The translations under genes and the position numbers were made by a program. This document shows, piece after piece, positions 34,101-45,445 of a stretch of 64,000 bases of DNA. Source of the stretch: Corbicula japonica (lineage: Eukaryota; Mollusca; Bivalvia; Venerida; Cyrenidae); assembly GCA_038501625.1 (NCBI GenBank), contig JAZAYU010000008.1:2480001-2544000 (forward strand), given 5' to 3'. The first letter of the stretch is position 1; each line of letters begins with the position of its first letter. Under the pieces are notes generated by a model, which was not told the origin of the DNA, searched no databases, and saw only the letters and a list, made by a program, of their open reading frames with translations.

Positions 34101-37100
34101 AGTGAACAGACTGCCCAATGATCTGGATTTACTCTATTCTCACATGAAATAAAACAGATAAATATGGAGTTAAGGGTTAATATATTAACAGGGGGTTCAG
34201 CCTAAATGGTGGCTGACATACTTTAAGCGAGGAATTTGGTGGCTGATTTCCAATATGGCGGAAAAAATCGGGAAAGTTTGATACCTGTTGGAATATTTTC
34301 ATAAGGTAAGCACACTATATTCAAATATTTCCTTTAATGACATATCCCATTTGGATCTGCAATGTTTACGCTTGACTCGGTTTTTTATTTGAGCTTCCTA
34401 GCTGTCCTAACGAAAAAGTTATTGAAACAAAACCTTGCAAGGTTTGTTGTGGTTTTTTTGTTTTCCCTCGCGAAAATCTGTTGTTTTCTTCAAAATCTGC
34501 TAGACACATGTCCCTATGAAGCATGTTTACGCCAAAATATGTCCAAAATGGATTGTTTTAATTTTCTGGAAAAATATGTTCATGAGAAAACGTTCTATGG
34601 CCAAAAAAATAAGGTTTAAGCTCAATTCTTGTTGCTGATGTACTATTAAGTCATTTTTGGTGGCTGATGTTTAGTCATCTCCTACATAGAGCCATACCGT
34701 TCGTACTCCCGCTTACACAAAACGAAAAACGTATTGTGTCGAGACAAAACTAGGCTCTTTGGTGCATTTTTGCACAAAAATGCTGGGCTTAATGTATTTA
34801 TCTATCATGTACTCGGCCTCAACTTAGGTGTACCAGGCTAGATATTGACAAATATAGATGAGCGAGATGAGCTATGTTTTAGTTTTCTCTGTTTTCTTTT
34901 TTTATTATTAAGAAAATATCTTAATGCAGTTCGACCGCGAATGCATTTCTATTATGTTGTTGTTGTTTTGCATTTTCCCGTGGTTGAAGAAACACCAGAA
35001 ATATCTGATTTTCCGACAAACAATGTGGAAGAAATGAGTGCCCTCTCGATTCGTAGTCCGATGCGCTACCACTGAGCCATTGGGCCTTGTACTTGTTTTT
35101 ATGTTTTCACCTCAGATTTTTGAACTTCCAAAGTGCTCTTTTGTTGTGTCAAAACCCAAGATGCGAGCGTATAAATCTAGTTGGTTTGACGGCTTCCTAT
35201 TTATTTTATGCTTTTTATTGAATTATAGAATTTTCCAGGTGAAATAAAAGTGGTATTTCACTGGTTTTTTTTTTCACGTTGGTACCCAAACGCACATAAC
35301 ATTCCTTATGAGAACGTTTAGAAAACAGGCTAAAGTTTGAATATATGACGTCATGACGTCACATGACAATCAAACGTTTTGGCGCCATTTCATGCAATTT
35401 TTCTGTCGAATTCGCAGAAATTATGCACTAAAAGCTTAAAATAAAAAGAAACTTTGTTTTTACCAGTGAAAGATAGAAATATATTTCACTCGTGAACTCT
35501 GGAATTATGTATTTTCACTCGTGGCGTCGCCACTCGTGAAAATACGAATTCCGTAGCTCACTCGGTGAAATATATTTCTATCTTACACTGGTAAAAACAA
35601 ATATCCGCTATAATATTATCTTCATTAGTTATGAACATTACATTTTATATTTTATTCATGATCACTAATTCAAAGAGAATGTTAAACACTACTGTTAAAA
35701 CACTGCTTCTTCTAAAAGAATTGCATAAACAGACCTAGTTTGAGCGTGTTACGCGCAAAAACTGCCCTCATTTTCATATCTATTTCTCTGTCCTTTTGCA
35801 ATCCAAGCATTATCATTTAAACTTTAACTTTTTAAATTATATTACTAAATTGCGCCGCCCAAATATTCAAAACTTACCTACGCCCCTGAAGGTGTGGGAC
35901 GTACGAACAGACGGACGAGTGCAACTCTATATGCCTCTAACTTATAAAAAATAAAAAACATAAAAAACAAGTAAAAGGCTCAGTGGTAGCGCATCGGACT
36001 ACCAATCGAGAGGGCGCTCATTTTCTTCCACATTGTTTGTCGGAAAATCAGATATTTCTGGTGTTTCTTCAACCACGGGAAAATGCAAAACAACAACAAC
36101 ATAATATAAATGCAAAAATGCACCAAAGAGCCTAGTTTTGTTACAATACTGTAATCGTTTTGTGTAAGCCGGAGTACGGAACGGTATGGCTCTGTGTAGG
36201 AGATGACTAAACATCAGCCACCAAAAATGACTTAATAGTACATCAGCCACAAGAATTGAGCTTAAACCTTATTTTTTTGGCCATAGAACGTTTTCTCATG
36301 AACATATTTTTCCAGAAAATTAAAACAATCCATTTTGGACATATTTTGGCAAAAACATGCTCATATGGAAATGTGTCTAGCAGATTTTGAAGAAAACAAC
36401 AGATTTTCGCGAGGGAAAACAAAAAAACCCACAACAAACCTTGCAAGGTTTAGTTTCAATAACTTTTTTGTTAGGACAGCTAGGAATCTCAAATAAAAAA
36501 CCGAGTCAAGCGTAAACATTGCAGATCGGAATGGGATATGTCATTAAAGGAAATATTTGAATATAGTGTGCTTACTGTGTGAAAATATTCCAACAGGTAT
36601 CAAACTTTCCCAATTTTTTCCGCCATATTGGAAATCAGCCACCAAATTCCGCGCTTAAAGTACGTCAGCCACCATTTAGGCTGAACCCCCTGATTAAGTG
36701 TGTCTCTTTGTAATGTTTTCTTATTTGGTGAAATAAAATAATGCTCAGATTTTTAAACTAACTAGTTAAATTTAAACATTTAAGGTTCTACCTTATAAGT
36801 TTTCCATAAAATATCTGATAGAAGCTGTGGTGTGAAACAATTGTCAATTTCTTGTGATGAAATGAGATAAACCATGACATAATCTGGCTTAAAGACGTAA
36901 ATCCTGATCAGTCTTTATCAACAGTTAAGCCTAAGGTCAATATCATATTATTTTTAAACAAGCATAAAGCAGCTATTGTTTTTGTGTTACTTTAATATGC
37001 TTCAATTCTTGTTTCAGGCAAAAATATACCAAAAACTTGCTGCAGAGAGAGAAAAGGTGCTTCCATATATACATAGTGAGAGTCACTTACAAAGTCTTGC

Positions 37101-37308
37101 TCACAAACATTCCAAAGGTCTTCCACATTGTACCACCGAGGCGAATCTTCAGAATGGAGTCGTTCACAACAGCTTTCTGCTTCAGAATATGGACAAGTAT
37201 GAAGAAGTGACACTTATACCTGTGCCGAGCAGTCATAGAGAATCTAACGGTGAAATACATGTTTCTAGTGATCTGCATTCACGTGGACATTATGTCTTTA
37301 ATGTTTGA
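28168..37308 (+). CDS. SLC35E1: SLC35E1-type drug/metabolite superfamily transporter
   Basis: Six coding exons close exactly in frame: 28168-28489, 29585-29655, 30120-30257, 32670-32795, 33700-33945 and 37018-37308; 397 aa (human SLC35E1 about 410). Features shared with the family: [19 protein letters not shown] in TM1, [33 protein letters not shown] across the exon 1/2 junction, [26 protein letters not shown], and [17 protein letters not shown] with [14 protein letters not shown]. About ten membrane segments are expected, in the triose-phosphate-transporter fold of Golgi/ER membranes. The vertebrate substrate is not firmly known, so none is assigned here. The tail (after LYNW) is hydrophilic with His/Ser-rich stretches. 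All donors are GT and acceptors AG. Intron 5 carries a 2.5 kb transposon without disturbing the exons. Confidence 0.94.
28490..29584 (+). other. SLC35E1 intron 1
   Basis: Non-coding. Around 28,585-28,770 there are loose copies of GATATGGCCCAGA / TTATGGCCC, a degenerate short repeat. Overlapping open frames at 28,836-29,253 are AT-rich with no protein character. Confidence 0.6.
30309..31235. mobile_element. Tandem-core element with a 169 bp unit, SLC35E1 intron 3
   Basis: Opens with a stem-loop (ATCCCCCGCCGAT..ATCGGGAGGGGGAT). GTTTCCGCGCTATTTCTC then recurs at 30397, 30566, 30735, 30904 and, as CGGGC, 31073: an exact 169 bp period over five units. Open frames seen through the array are by-products. 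Same architecture as the element at 2,333-3,824, but with an unrelated unit. Confidence 0.8.
31236..31770. repeat. ACCGATCAACAACC-rich stretch
   Basis: ACCGATCA or CACCGAT and CAACCTGTCTACAACCGAT recur more than six times on one strand. Degenerate tandem repeat or transposon remnant in SLC35E1 intron 3. Confidence 0.5.
31785..32130. repeat. About 184 bp segment duplicated in tandem
   Basis: GTCTCATTCCTATATTTTGG (31,785) and GTCTCATTCTTATATTCTGG (31,969) start two related units. Each ends near AGTAC(C/T)CGGCGGG(G)TATATAAAT. Confidence 0.6.
32321..32535. repeat. GTAGATCCTGATCAG dispersed element, SLC35E1 intron 3
   Basis: TAATGCTTTACTCTGTAGG at the left and AATAAAGCATTA at the right are inverted; TCAGGATCTACACTG lies inside. 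Confidence 0.65.
32865..33125. repeat. Two copies of the GAGACCAGTCTCAAATCTC inverted repeat, SLC35E1 intron 4
   Basis: First copy 32,865-32,998 has GGAGACCAGTCTCAAATCTC inverted as GAGATTTGAAACTGGTCTCC; a second follows to about 33,125. The first begins about 70 bp past the exon 4 donor. Confidence 0.75.
33471..33636. repeat. GTAGATCCTGATCAG dispersed element, SLC35E1 intron 4
   Basis: AACACTTTCCTCCATAGATA left end, AACAGTGTAGATCCAGATCA inside, ATGAAGTAAAAGGTT right end. It ends about 65 bp before exon 5. Confidence 0.75.
33965..34180. repeat. GTAGATCCTGATCAG dispersed element, SLC35E1 intron 5
   Basis: AACCCCTTACTTCATGGGAT left end and ATGGAGTTAAGGGTT right end. It lies immediately before the 2.5 kb element at 34,189. 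Confidence 0.75.
34189..36692. mobile_element. 2.5 kb long-inverted-repeat transposon in SLC35E1 intron 5
   Basis: Ends CAGGGGGTTCAGCCTAAATG and its complement are inverted and flanked on both sides by ATTAA, a probable 5 bp target duplication. The left arm runs to about 35,105 and the right arm starts about 35,948; they match closely over about 750 bp (left carries an extra segment near 34,810-34,950). The inner ends of both arms contain a tRNA-like A-box (GGCTCAGTGGTAGCGCATCG). No transposase is present. The open frames inside the arms are mirror images and do not look like real proteins. Confidence 0.85.
35458..35603. repeat. Large palindrome at the centre of the 34,189-36,692 element
   Basis: GTTTTTACCAGTGAAAGATA with GAAATATATTTCACTCG is mirrored by CGGTGAAATATATTTC with TATCTTACACTGGTAAAAAC. 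The centre is near GGCGTCGCC. It would form an almost perfect 70 bp stem. Confidence 0.8.
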
Positions 37309-38080
37309 AGCTTTACACAAACATAAAAACAGCTAACAAGACAGACATTAACAACCCACACAACTCTCAATAGCACACATGAACCAAACGCTCTTACAAG
37401 TGTTGAATACTCAGCCACTGCTATGTTGTCCTGGTAGCTTGGTCTACCTACAGTCATATTATTTGTTAAACATATGATTCATATATCATGGTAGCTATGT
37501 ATACACTCACCCACTGGCACATAGTGTTGTACTTACTCTGCAGTATACTCATACCACCGGTAGCTAATAACCGAAGTACCTAGCAACTGTATCACATTCC
37601 TTGGTAACAATGACAAATGTCCAGTCTGGTACTTGATGAGTTCTTGTTATATGTGTATACGTGTATTGCAAATTTATCTCCGGTGAACCTGGCTATTATG
37701 TTTTGTCATGTGTTGAATATTTACCTATATTTTTTGTTTTATTTTAACTAAAGGCAGTTGTGGTGGTTTTGGATTTCAGAACATTATGAATTATGCTTGC
37801 TCACTGTGTGCATTTAACTGTTGTATTTGGCAAACTAAGTTATTGACTCGAAGTCTGACATAATTTTCAACAAAGACAGTTTCTCCACTGCAAGTTGATT
37901 ATGACATTTATGAAATGTTAATAATTTAATTAGATTGCAAGGTAATAGGTGTTAACTATGCAAAGGGGGTGCACATAAAATTATTAATGTGAAATCAGAA
38001 ACTGCCTCAGTTGTTTTTAATTAAGCTGGCTGTTTTTTTAACAATAGTGCAATAATAAATAAAATATAGAATTGCATTTT
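37309..38080 (+). other. SLC35E1 3' UTR (inferred)
   Basis: Non-coding sequence directly after the TGA. The first canonical AATAAA on the plus strand lies at 38,054-38,059, about 750 bp past the stop. Confidence 0.5.
38054..38059 (+). terminator. Candidate SLC35E1 poly(A) signal AATAAA
   Basis: Canonical hexamer in AATAATAAATAAAATA context, the first after the SLC35E1 stop. Confidence 0.45.
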
Positions 38081-38404
38081 AAAATTGATATTGCCCGATT
38101 TTTTAAAGTCTCAAGTTTACTTACATGTTCTGTATACTAAATACATGTTACTGATGATATGAAAAGAGATTGTAATGGTGATTACGAAAACTTTAAACCT
38201 TGTTGTCTGCCATAGTTTGTATATTGCTTAGATATTTTAACAAAATGGGGGAATGGTTTGTCAGAATGGTATTGTTGTTTTACATCATGAGCATTTAATC
38301 TGATGTATGTAACCAGTTGTTTACCCTGGGTAGCATTTTTATTGCTGCAATTTAACATCTTGACATAGGTACTAATGTAGACTAATATCCATCCGTCTTT
38401 CCGT

Positions 38405-38840
38405 CCCTCCGAAATAATCTTGTCCTCGCTTCTTCTCCAAAACCGCTTGAGGGATTTCTTTGAAACTTCACAGGAGTGTTTGTCACCAAGCCTAGTTGTG
38501 CATATCGTCAGGAATTTCTGCTCGGATTATTTTTGGCTGAGTAATGGCCCTTTTTAGTAAAATCTTGTCCTCGCTTCTTCTCCGTAACCGCTTGAGGGAG
38601 TGTTTGTCACCAAGCCTAGTTGTGCATATCCTAAGGAATTTCTGATCGGATTATTTTTGACGGAGTAATGGGCCTTTTTACCTAACCCTAACCCTAAGCT
38701 TTTTTGAAACCGCTTGAGGGATTTCATTGAAACTTCACAAGAGTGTTTTTCACTAAGCCTAGTTTTGCATTTCCTAAGGAATTTTTGATCGGATTATTTT
38801 TGGCGGAGTTATGGGCCTTTTTCCCTAACCCTAAGGTAAA
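38405..38840. repeat. Degenerate 140-150 bp tandem repeat with telomere-like CCCTAA runs
   Basis: CTTGTCCTCGCTTCTTCTCC, GCTTGAGGGATTTC and GATCGGATTATTTTTG recur in about three units. CCTAACCCTAACCCTAAG occurs at 38,681-38,698 and CCCTAACCCTAAGG near 38,823. Confidence 0.65.
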
Positions 38841-39540
38841 TTTTGTTAAAGCAATAGAGGTTACATTTTTTGTCCGATTGTCATGAAATTTGGTATGAAT
38901 ATTGATATTGATGATTTCTACACAAATGATAAAAATCATGTTGTTAAATTGACCAGGGGCCCCGCCCTGGGGATTTTTTTTTTTTCTTTCAAAATCTGTT
39001 TTTAACCTTTGATTTTCTACAGTTATCAACCAGATTTTGAGACAAGCTTTATACCATCTTAAAATTCAATCTTTCCTGAACAATTCATTCACTGGTTGTT
39101 CAGTGATAAATTTTGAAACAAACATTTTAGTAGCAGAGTTAAAATTTCAAGTGTCAAAATCCAATATTTCTACCTGTCTTCAGCTACATATGATGTTTAC
39201 CAGTTTATTCATTAATGTTGGTTAGGTTGCTGGACAAAGACCTGATGAACTTTGCTGCTTAGATCTGTGTTATGCAATATTAAGAACTTTGCTCTGGAAG
39301 ATTTTATAGGGTAAATTTTGTCATTTTCTATGGATAGTGACCAAATAAACTTTCTTACTTTATAGCACTTTGAAAATCAGGCTTTTCTGAATATGTTATT
39401 CACTGTTTGTAAGTAAAACAACAAAAAGAACAATAACAACAAATTTGAAGCACATTCTCAAAAAGTAAAGACTTAATTTAAGTAAGTCTTAGATGTATAC
39501 AGTGTATGTACACAAACTGGCAAGTTAAGGTCACACTTTT
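38841..39540. other. Gene-free stretch
   Basis: AT-rich, no supported exon. Includes GACCAGGGGCCCCGCCCTGG near 38,952, a palindromic GC patch resembling the core of the pearl-like repeats. Confidence 0.5.
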
Positions 39541-40770
39541 TTATGCTCCCCGAAGAAATTCAGGGGAGCATATAGTCGCCAAGTTGTCGGTCAGTCTGAC
39601 AGTATGTCCTGCATTCTTTAACACTCTAGCGGTCACATTTTTGCCTCGATTGTTTTGAAACTTGGTCAGGATGTTTGTCCCAATGATTTCTCAGATGAGT
39701 TAAAATATGGGTCATCTGGGTCCAAAAATTAGGTCACTGTTACTAAAAATAGAATTTTCTTGTTAACACTCTAGCGATCACATTTTTGCTCTGATTGTCA
39801 TGGAACTTGGTCAGGATGTTTGTCCCAATGATTTCTTGGACAAGTTCTAATATGGGTCATCTGGGTCCAAAAACTAGGTCACTGTTACTAAAAATAGAAT
39901 TTTCTTGTTAACACTCTAGCGGTCACATTTTTGCTCCGATTGTCACGAAACATGGTCAGGACATTAGTCCCAGTAATTACTTGGAACAGTTCGAATATGG
40001 GTCATCTGGAGTCAAAAACTAGGTCACTGTTACTAAAAATAGAATTATCTTGTCTTGGCTGTAAATTTGTTATTTCTCATTGGATTTCAAAATAACTTGG
40101 CACAAATGTTCACCATGACAAGGCGGTGTGTTGAGTACAAAACCATGTTGGTTGGTCCAAGGTCATGGTCACTGTTCCTAAAAATGGAATTTTCTTGTTA
40201 ACACTTTAGTGGTCACATTTTTGCTCAGATTGTCCGATTGCAAAGAAACATGGTCAGGACATTAGTCCCAGTTATTAATTGGACGAGTTTGAATATGGGT
40301 CATCTGGGGTCAAAAACTAGGTCACTATTACTAAAAATAGAAAAATCTTGTCCAGGCTGTAAATTTGTTATTTCTCATTGGATTTTAAAATAACTTGGCT
40401 CAAATGTTTACCATGACAAGATGTTGTTTTGCGTACAATACCCATGGCTGTTTGTCCAAGGTCATGGTCACTGTTACTAAAAATAAAATTTTCTTGTCTG
40501 GGCTGTTAAGTTGATTTCAAAATAACTTTACATAAATGTTTACCATGACAAGGGGTTGTGTTGCGTACAATACCCATGCCGATAGGTCCAAGGTCAAGGT
40601 AACTGTTACTTAAAATAGCATTTTCTTTTCCAAGCTGTAAATTTGTTGTTTCTTATTGGATTTTAAAAGAACTTGGTGTAAATGTTCACCATATCAAGAC
40701 GATGGGTCACATACAACACAACTTTGATGTATTCAGGTGAGCGATAAAGGGCCATCATGGCCCTCTTGTT
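39541..40770 (+). mobile_element. Pearl-like element with a degenerate tandem core
   Basis: Opens with a stem-loop at 39,543-39,571 (ATGCTCCCCGAA..TTCAGGGGAGCAT). Degenerate units marked by AACACTCTAGCGGTCACATT, ACTAGGTCACTGTTACTAAA and ATTTGTTATTTCTCATTGGA follow. It ends CAGGTGAGCGATAAAGGGCC with ATCATGGCCC and TCTTGTTT, the same right end as the element at 2,333-3,824. Confidence 0.75.
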
Positions 40771-40778
40771 TCCCTTGA

Positions 40779-40858
40779 TTTTACCAAACTTGCACACAAC
40801 TCTTACAACCATTGAGCAGTTGTTGACAGGTGAGCCACCCTATGGACCCTCTTGTTGC
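40779..40858 (+). repeat. Isolated right-end fragment of a pearl-like element
   Basis: GATTTTACCAAACTTGCACA through GACAGGTGAGCC to GACCCTCTTGTT is the reverse complement of 23,312-23,398. It lies directly behind the right end of the preceding element. Confidence 0.7.
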
Positions 40859-40976
40859 AAGGGTTATAGGCCCTTATTTTCTACTTCCACAGGCATATTT
40901 TTACTACATATGTATACCAATTCGATTTCAAAGCTGCATTTCGGGGGCATATGTCAATTTCAAGTGACAGCTCTTG

Positions 40977-41110
40977 TTGATTCATTAGGTTATTTCTGAC
41001 CAAAATGTGACCAGTGCAGATCCTGACCAGACTGCACGGATGTGCCGGATGATCTGGATTTACACTGATCGACATGCATAACAATGCATATATATCAAGG
41101 AAAGGGTTAA
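40977..41110. repeat. GTAGATCC-family element, right half
   Basis: TTAGGTTATTTCTGACCAAA, GCAGATCCTGACCAG, GATCTGGATTTACACTG, ending ATATCAAGGAAAGGGTT. Confidence 0.7.
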
Positions 41111-42274
41111 CATGAAACATAATGTTGCCTATAACTTTGAAAGTACTTGTCCTTTACATGTAATGCTTGGAATATATCATCTTCATGAACAACGAGTATG
41201 ATAACTCCTGTTCCGTTATTTTTTGAGTTATGCCCCTTTCAAATGCAACTTAAGCCGGCACGTGTTTCATGGATCACGAAATTCGAATTACAAGCAATTC
41301 GTCCAAAACTTTTGAGATCTCTTATTAAATAGCAGTCTGTGTGGCAGATGCCTCACAAACTGATCTGATTTAACAATACATGCACATTCTACACATTTGA
41401 ATGGAACAAAACAAAAAGTTAAACAACAGAAAGTATAATTGGTCAGATTTAGGGTACATGTATAATCAAGCGTAAGGGTATAGTGGAAAAAAGTTTACTC
41501 AGCCCTTCATAGATGCTCTTGGTCTCGTAATGTTTATCAATTGGTAAATTTACTGTCCTCTTGTACTAATAAATCAATGTTTTAAGGGAAGATTATCTTA
41601 CATGTTATTCAATGTCTGTGATAATGAGATATTTTTAATTAGCTGTTTGTTAATGTGTTATTCAAAATACTCACTGTTTTTACCCTTTACTCCATAGATG
41701 GACTTTTATGCATGTGTAAACAGCACCGTTCGCTTTTGGATTCATTAAGTCATTTCTGATCAAGAAGCCAACAGTGTAGAATCTGATAAGACGGCATAGA
41801 TGTGATGGCCACTGTAGGCATGTGATAAAACCTCTATGTATGGTTAAAGGGTTTAAAACCTTGCAAAAGTATGAAAATGAGAATGACTTCAACGATAATC
41901 AAGTGAATACAGCAGTTTACAAGAAGCAAAAATCCTTTTTGATTGACAGTATCCATGATTTGCAATATCATAATTAAGATAATTAATAAACTCTTGCACC
42001 TGTCAAGCTTAACAGCCATCATGATATTATGCCCCACAATCTGTTAGACCTGTTGTGTTGTCTTTTACTGACTCGAGTGTTTATAACATTTCAACATCCT
42101 TAGACACTGCTAACTGTTGAAAACTGGAGTTACTTTCAACTCAACTGACGTTAGTTTTAAGGTGTGGGAGAACCATTTCCTAGATTTCTCATTATAAATA
42201 TCATTTGTCGATCATGGTATTTTATGCAAGTTGTTTATGCATATCAATAAAATATATCAAAATGTATGTTTTGA
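41111..42274. other. Gene-free stretch with one dispersed element
   Basis: No supported exon. A GTAGATCC-family copy at 41,681-41,853 starts ACCCTTTACTCCATAGATGG and ends TATGGTTAAAGGGTT. Confidence 0.5.
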
Positions 42275-42640
42275 TGAACTGATTTGCTATACCATTATAG
42301 CAGAGTATAGTGTTATTTTATGAACTGATTTGCTATACCATTATAGCAGAGTATAGTGTTATTTTATGAACTGATTTGCTATACCATTATAGCAGAGTAT
42401 AGTGTTATTTTATGAACTGATTTGCTATATCATTATAGCAGAGTATAGTGTTATTTTATGGACTGATTTGCTATACCATTATAGCAGAGTATAGTGTTAT
42501 TTTATGAACTTATTTGCTATACCATTATAGCAGAGTATAGTGTTATTTTATGAACTGATTTGCTATACCATTATAGCAGAGTATAGTGTTATTTTATGAA
42601 CTGATATGCTATACCATTATAGTAGAGTGTAGTGCTAATG
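42275..42640. repeat. 46 bp tandem repeat, eight copies
   Basis: TGAACTGATTTGCTATACCA starts units at 42275, 42321, 42367, 42413, 42459, 42505, 42551 and 42597: exact 46 bp spacing with very few substitutions. The unit contains the near-palindrome GCTATACCATTATAGC. Confidence 0.95.
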
Positions 42641-44513
42641 TAGTGTTATTGTTCTTGCACATAATCTTAACACTGGCACATGATCAGCTAACCCCGTACA
42701 TGTCCAGTCCATCTTAATAATGCAACATGTCACTACACTGCCTCTTTTATGGTCCAATATCATCTTTCTAGAACAACTTGTACCTCATAGAACTATTTTT
42801 ATTCAGTGTGTTTATTTCTTGTGTCACCTTTTTTACAAGGAAGGATATGTACTTCATGTGTAACTCCATACTGCTAATATCCGATGTGCAACAAGTGCAG
42901 AATCTGATCAGATAGCACAGATGTGCTGGCTAACCTGCATCTCGTACACTAATTGCAAATATCATAAAGGCTTAAATATGGAGAAAAGAGTTAGCTGTAG
43001 TTAACCAATGATAATTGATGTCAGATAAGGAAAGACATTGTGGGATTGGCTGGTCAAGTAAGAATGTGGTAGGTAGTTAGATGATACTTTCAGATCTAGT
43101 CACTTTATACAGGCATGTACAAGTATTATGAATTCAGATATAGTAACTTTTTAAAACTGCAATTTATTCTAAAATACTTAGTCAAACTGAGGCATTATTT
43201 TTGTCTTATAATTCTTGTGTTGCCCTTTCAAAGAAAAGGTGATACAAAGGGAATGCTTTGTCTGTCTATCACAGAGGCCTAATCTTGGTACTAGTATAAC
43301 TTTGCCATTTCTTTACATTTCATCATTAAACTTTCTAATTATATTGCATATGACAACACAGACATAATGATGTCAAATTATTTAGGTAAAGGTTGGAGTT
43401 ATGCCCCTATTTGTACTTGGATTGTGTTTCTGACAAAGTACCAGAGGGTGGAACCAGAAGGCAACACAACTGAACACCCATCTAGTTAAGGGAATAGATA
43501 TCCCCTGAATGCTGCCACATGAAACATTATTTATATATATTTCAAAGCTATGTATCACCTTATCACTGATTCTAATATTGTGCGAGTGTTTAAATTCAAG
43601 TCAATGTGTGTTGGTAAAATATTTCTGGTATTTTACATTAGAATTCCTCGGGGTATCAGGAAAGAAATGGTTCAGACACTGCCAAATTGTTATGGAATTT
43701 ATTTTGCTTTTAATACTGGATCACTATTCAGGCACAAGGAGTCATTGCTGCTTTAAGTAGAAACAAGGCAAATATATATAGCAAATTTGCATAAATAACC
43801 ACCAGATGTTGTTCAGATACTTGCTATTTACACCCAGTGGTTTCTTTGGTAGTGAATACCTGTAGTTCATGTGCTTGTCCTTGTTACTGTTAACCTACTG
43901 AATTTCAGTTATTTTTAATTTGAATCCTGCTGCATGTGTTTTAAATAATACAGAAACAATTAGAGCTAGTCTTAAATATTTGAGTTATTTTGAATCTCAG
44001 TATAGACGATGTATTTAAAGATTAAATCAATATTTTATAGCATTCATCAGGGTATGGAAAACATTGGGGTTGTTTGAAGTGTGTGAAGCCCAAAGATTAA
44101 GAAGCTTCTCACAAAAGTCATGCTTTTTACAACCCAAATGATTTTCATATCTTGATGAATGGAATAAAATATTGAATACATTGTTATTTACACTCCTAAA
44201 TATTCATAGTTCTTAACAAAATATTGATATTACAGCCTTTGATTGGCTGTTGAAACAGGCACATTGACAACAAAGTGAATGTTGGCACATTCTGTTTTTT
44301 TTACAGTAAATGTACATGCATGTCAACATCACAAGAGCAAATATTGTGTTTATGCATGGCTTTTGTTTTCCAATACAGGAAGAAAGACTTTAATTGTAGC
44401 AAAGTTTAAGTTGAATGTAAATATTAGAAGATATGCCAAACTTGTTCATCCTCAAATCATTCCTTACTTATTATTTTATCCAGAATATATCTGGTAATTG
44501 ATTGTTATCAAAA
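42641..44513. other. Gene-free stretch
   Basis: No supported exon. Contains a GTAGATCC-family fragment at 42,862-42,993 and a hairpin MITE at about 44,020-44,180 (ATATTTTATAGCATTCATCA inverted as TGATGAATGGAATAAAATAT), related to the one at 21,484. Confidence 0.5.
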
Positions 44514-44752
44514 TGTTATCCCTTTTTTCCATAGACACACCTTTATTGGGCGAACAGTGTAGATCCAGATCAGCCAACACATCCGTGCCGTCTGATCAGG
44601 ATCTGCTCTGTTCATTTTTTATTCCTGAGGTTATTACTGACCAAAATGCGACCAGTGCAGATCCTGATCAGACGGCACATCTGTGCTGGCTTATCTGGAT
44701 CTACACTGGTCACATATGCATATAAATGCATATTTATGGAGGAAAGTGTTAA
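44514..44752. repeat. GTAGATCCTGATCAG dispersed element
   Basis: AACAGTGTAGATCCAGATCA, GATCAGGATCTGCTCTG, GCAGATCCTGATCAGACGG and TTATCTGGATCTACACTGG are all present in the standard order; ends ATGGAGGAAAGTGTT. Confidence 0.8.
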
Positions 44753-45035
44753 AGATGAATTTTAAATTGAGCTGTTATTTGGAGACTGGATCTTCACTAG
44801 TTGCAGGTATGATTTACTTGTGACTAGAAGTTTATAAGTATTTATTATGTTTATTATATGGATTGTTACTCCTACAACATATTGTTCATCATTGTTGTTT
44901 TGTACATTATGGGATATTCAAGGGGCTTTGTATACTTAATTGTTTTGTTAAACTATTAAAACATTTTATAAACTTACTGACACATTTGTTTATGTTTTAT
45001 GAAGAAAGTGGCCAACATTTATATAACATTTATGG

Positions 45036-45445
45036 TCTGAGACCAGTGTAATCGAATATATGATCTGGATCTACGCTGGTCACACATACATTAAAAGCCC
45101 TGTAATAATATTGAGTAAAGGGTTAAACTTATATGTTATGATTTGTTTATTTTACTTTAATTTAACTGTTATTGATGAAAAGGTTTGCCTTAAAATCTAG
45201 ATTGATGGTTCTGACTAGTGCTTTTGCACTCATATTATTTTTGTAGCAGACAACTACAGTGCCTTTAATAAGTTTATTTTTATGGGCTAGATCATATAGA
45301 TTGATAATCAAACTGAGATTGGAGACTAAATCTAAAGCATCTGATAGGCTGAAAATCTCAAGCATCTGATTGCCTGAATTTGACCAGTCAGATGGTTGAG
45401 ATTTGAAACTAGTCTCCTGATTTAGTTTTATGATCTTGGGTCCAG
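45036..45445. repeat. GTAGATCC-family right end followed by a GAGACCAGTCTC-family element
   Basis: 45,036-45,124 has GATCTGGATCTACGCTGGTC and ends TTGAGTAAAGGGTT. 45,300-45,440 has GAGATTGGAGACTAAATC inverted as GAAACTAGTCTCCTGATTTA. Confidence 0.65.

Noticed and set aside
34362..36446. Open frames such as those at 34,362 and 36,243 ([16 protein letters not shown])
   Set aside because: They are mirror copies in the two arms of the transposon, with no recognisable protein character.
36992..37278. Minus-strand frames opposite the last SLC35E1 exon
   Set aside because: Shadow frames of a well-supported plus-strand exon.
42275..42640. CRISPR-like array
   Set aside because: Head-to-tail identical units with no unique spacers, in a eukaryotic intergenic region.
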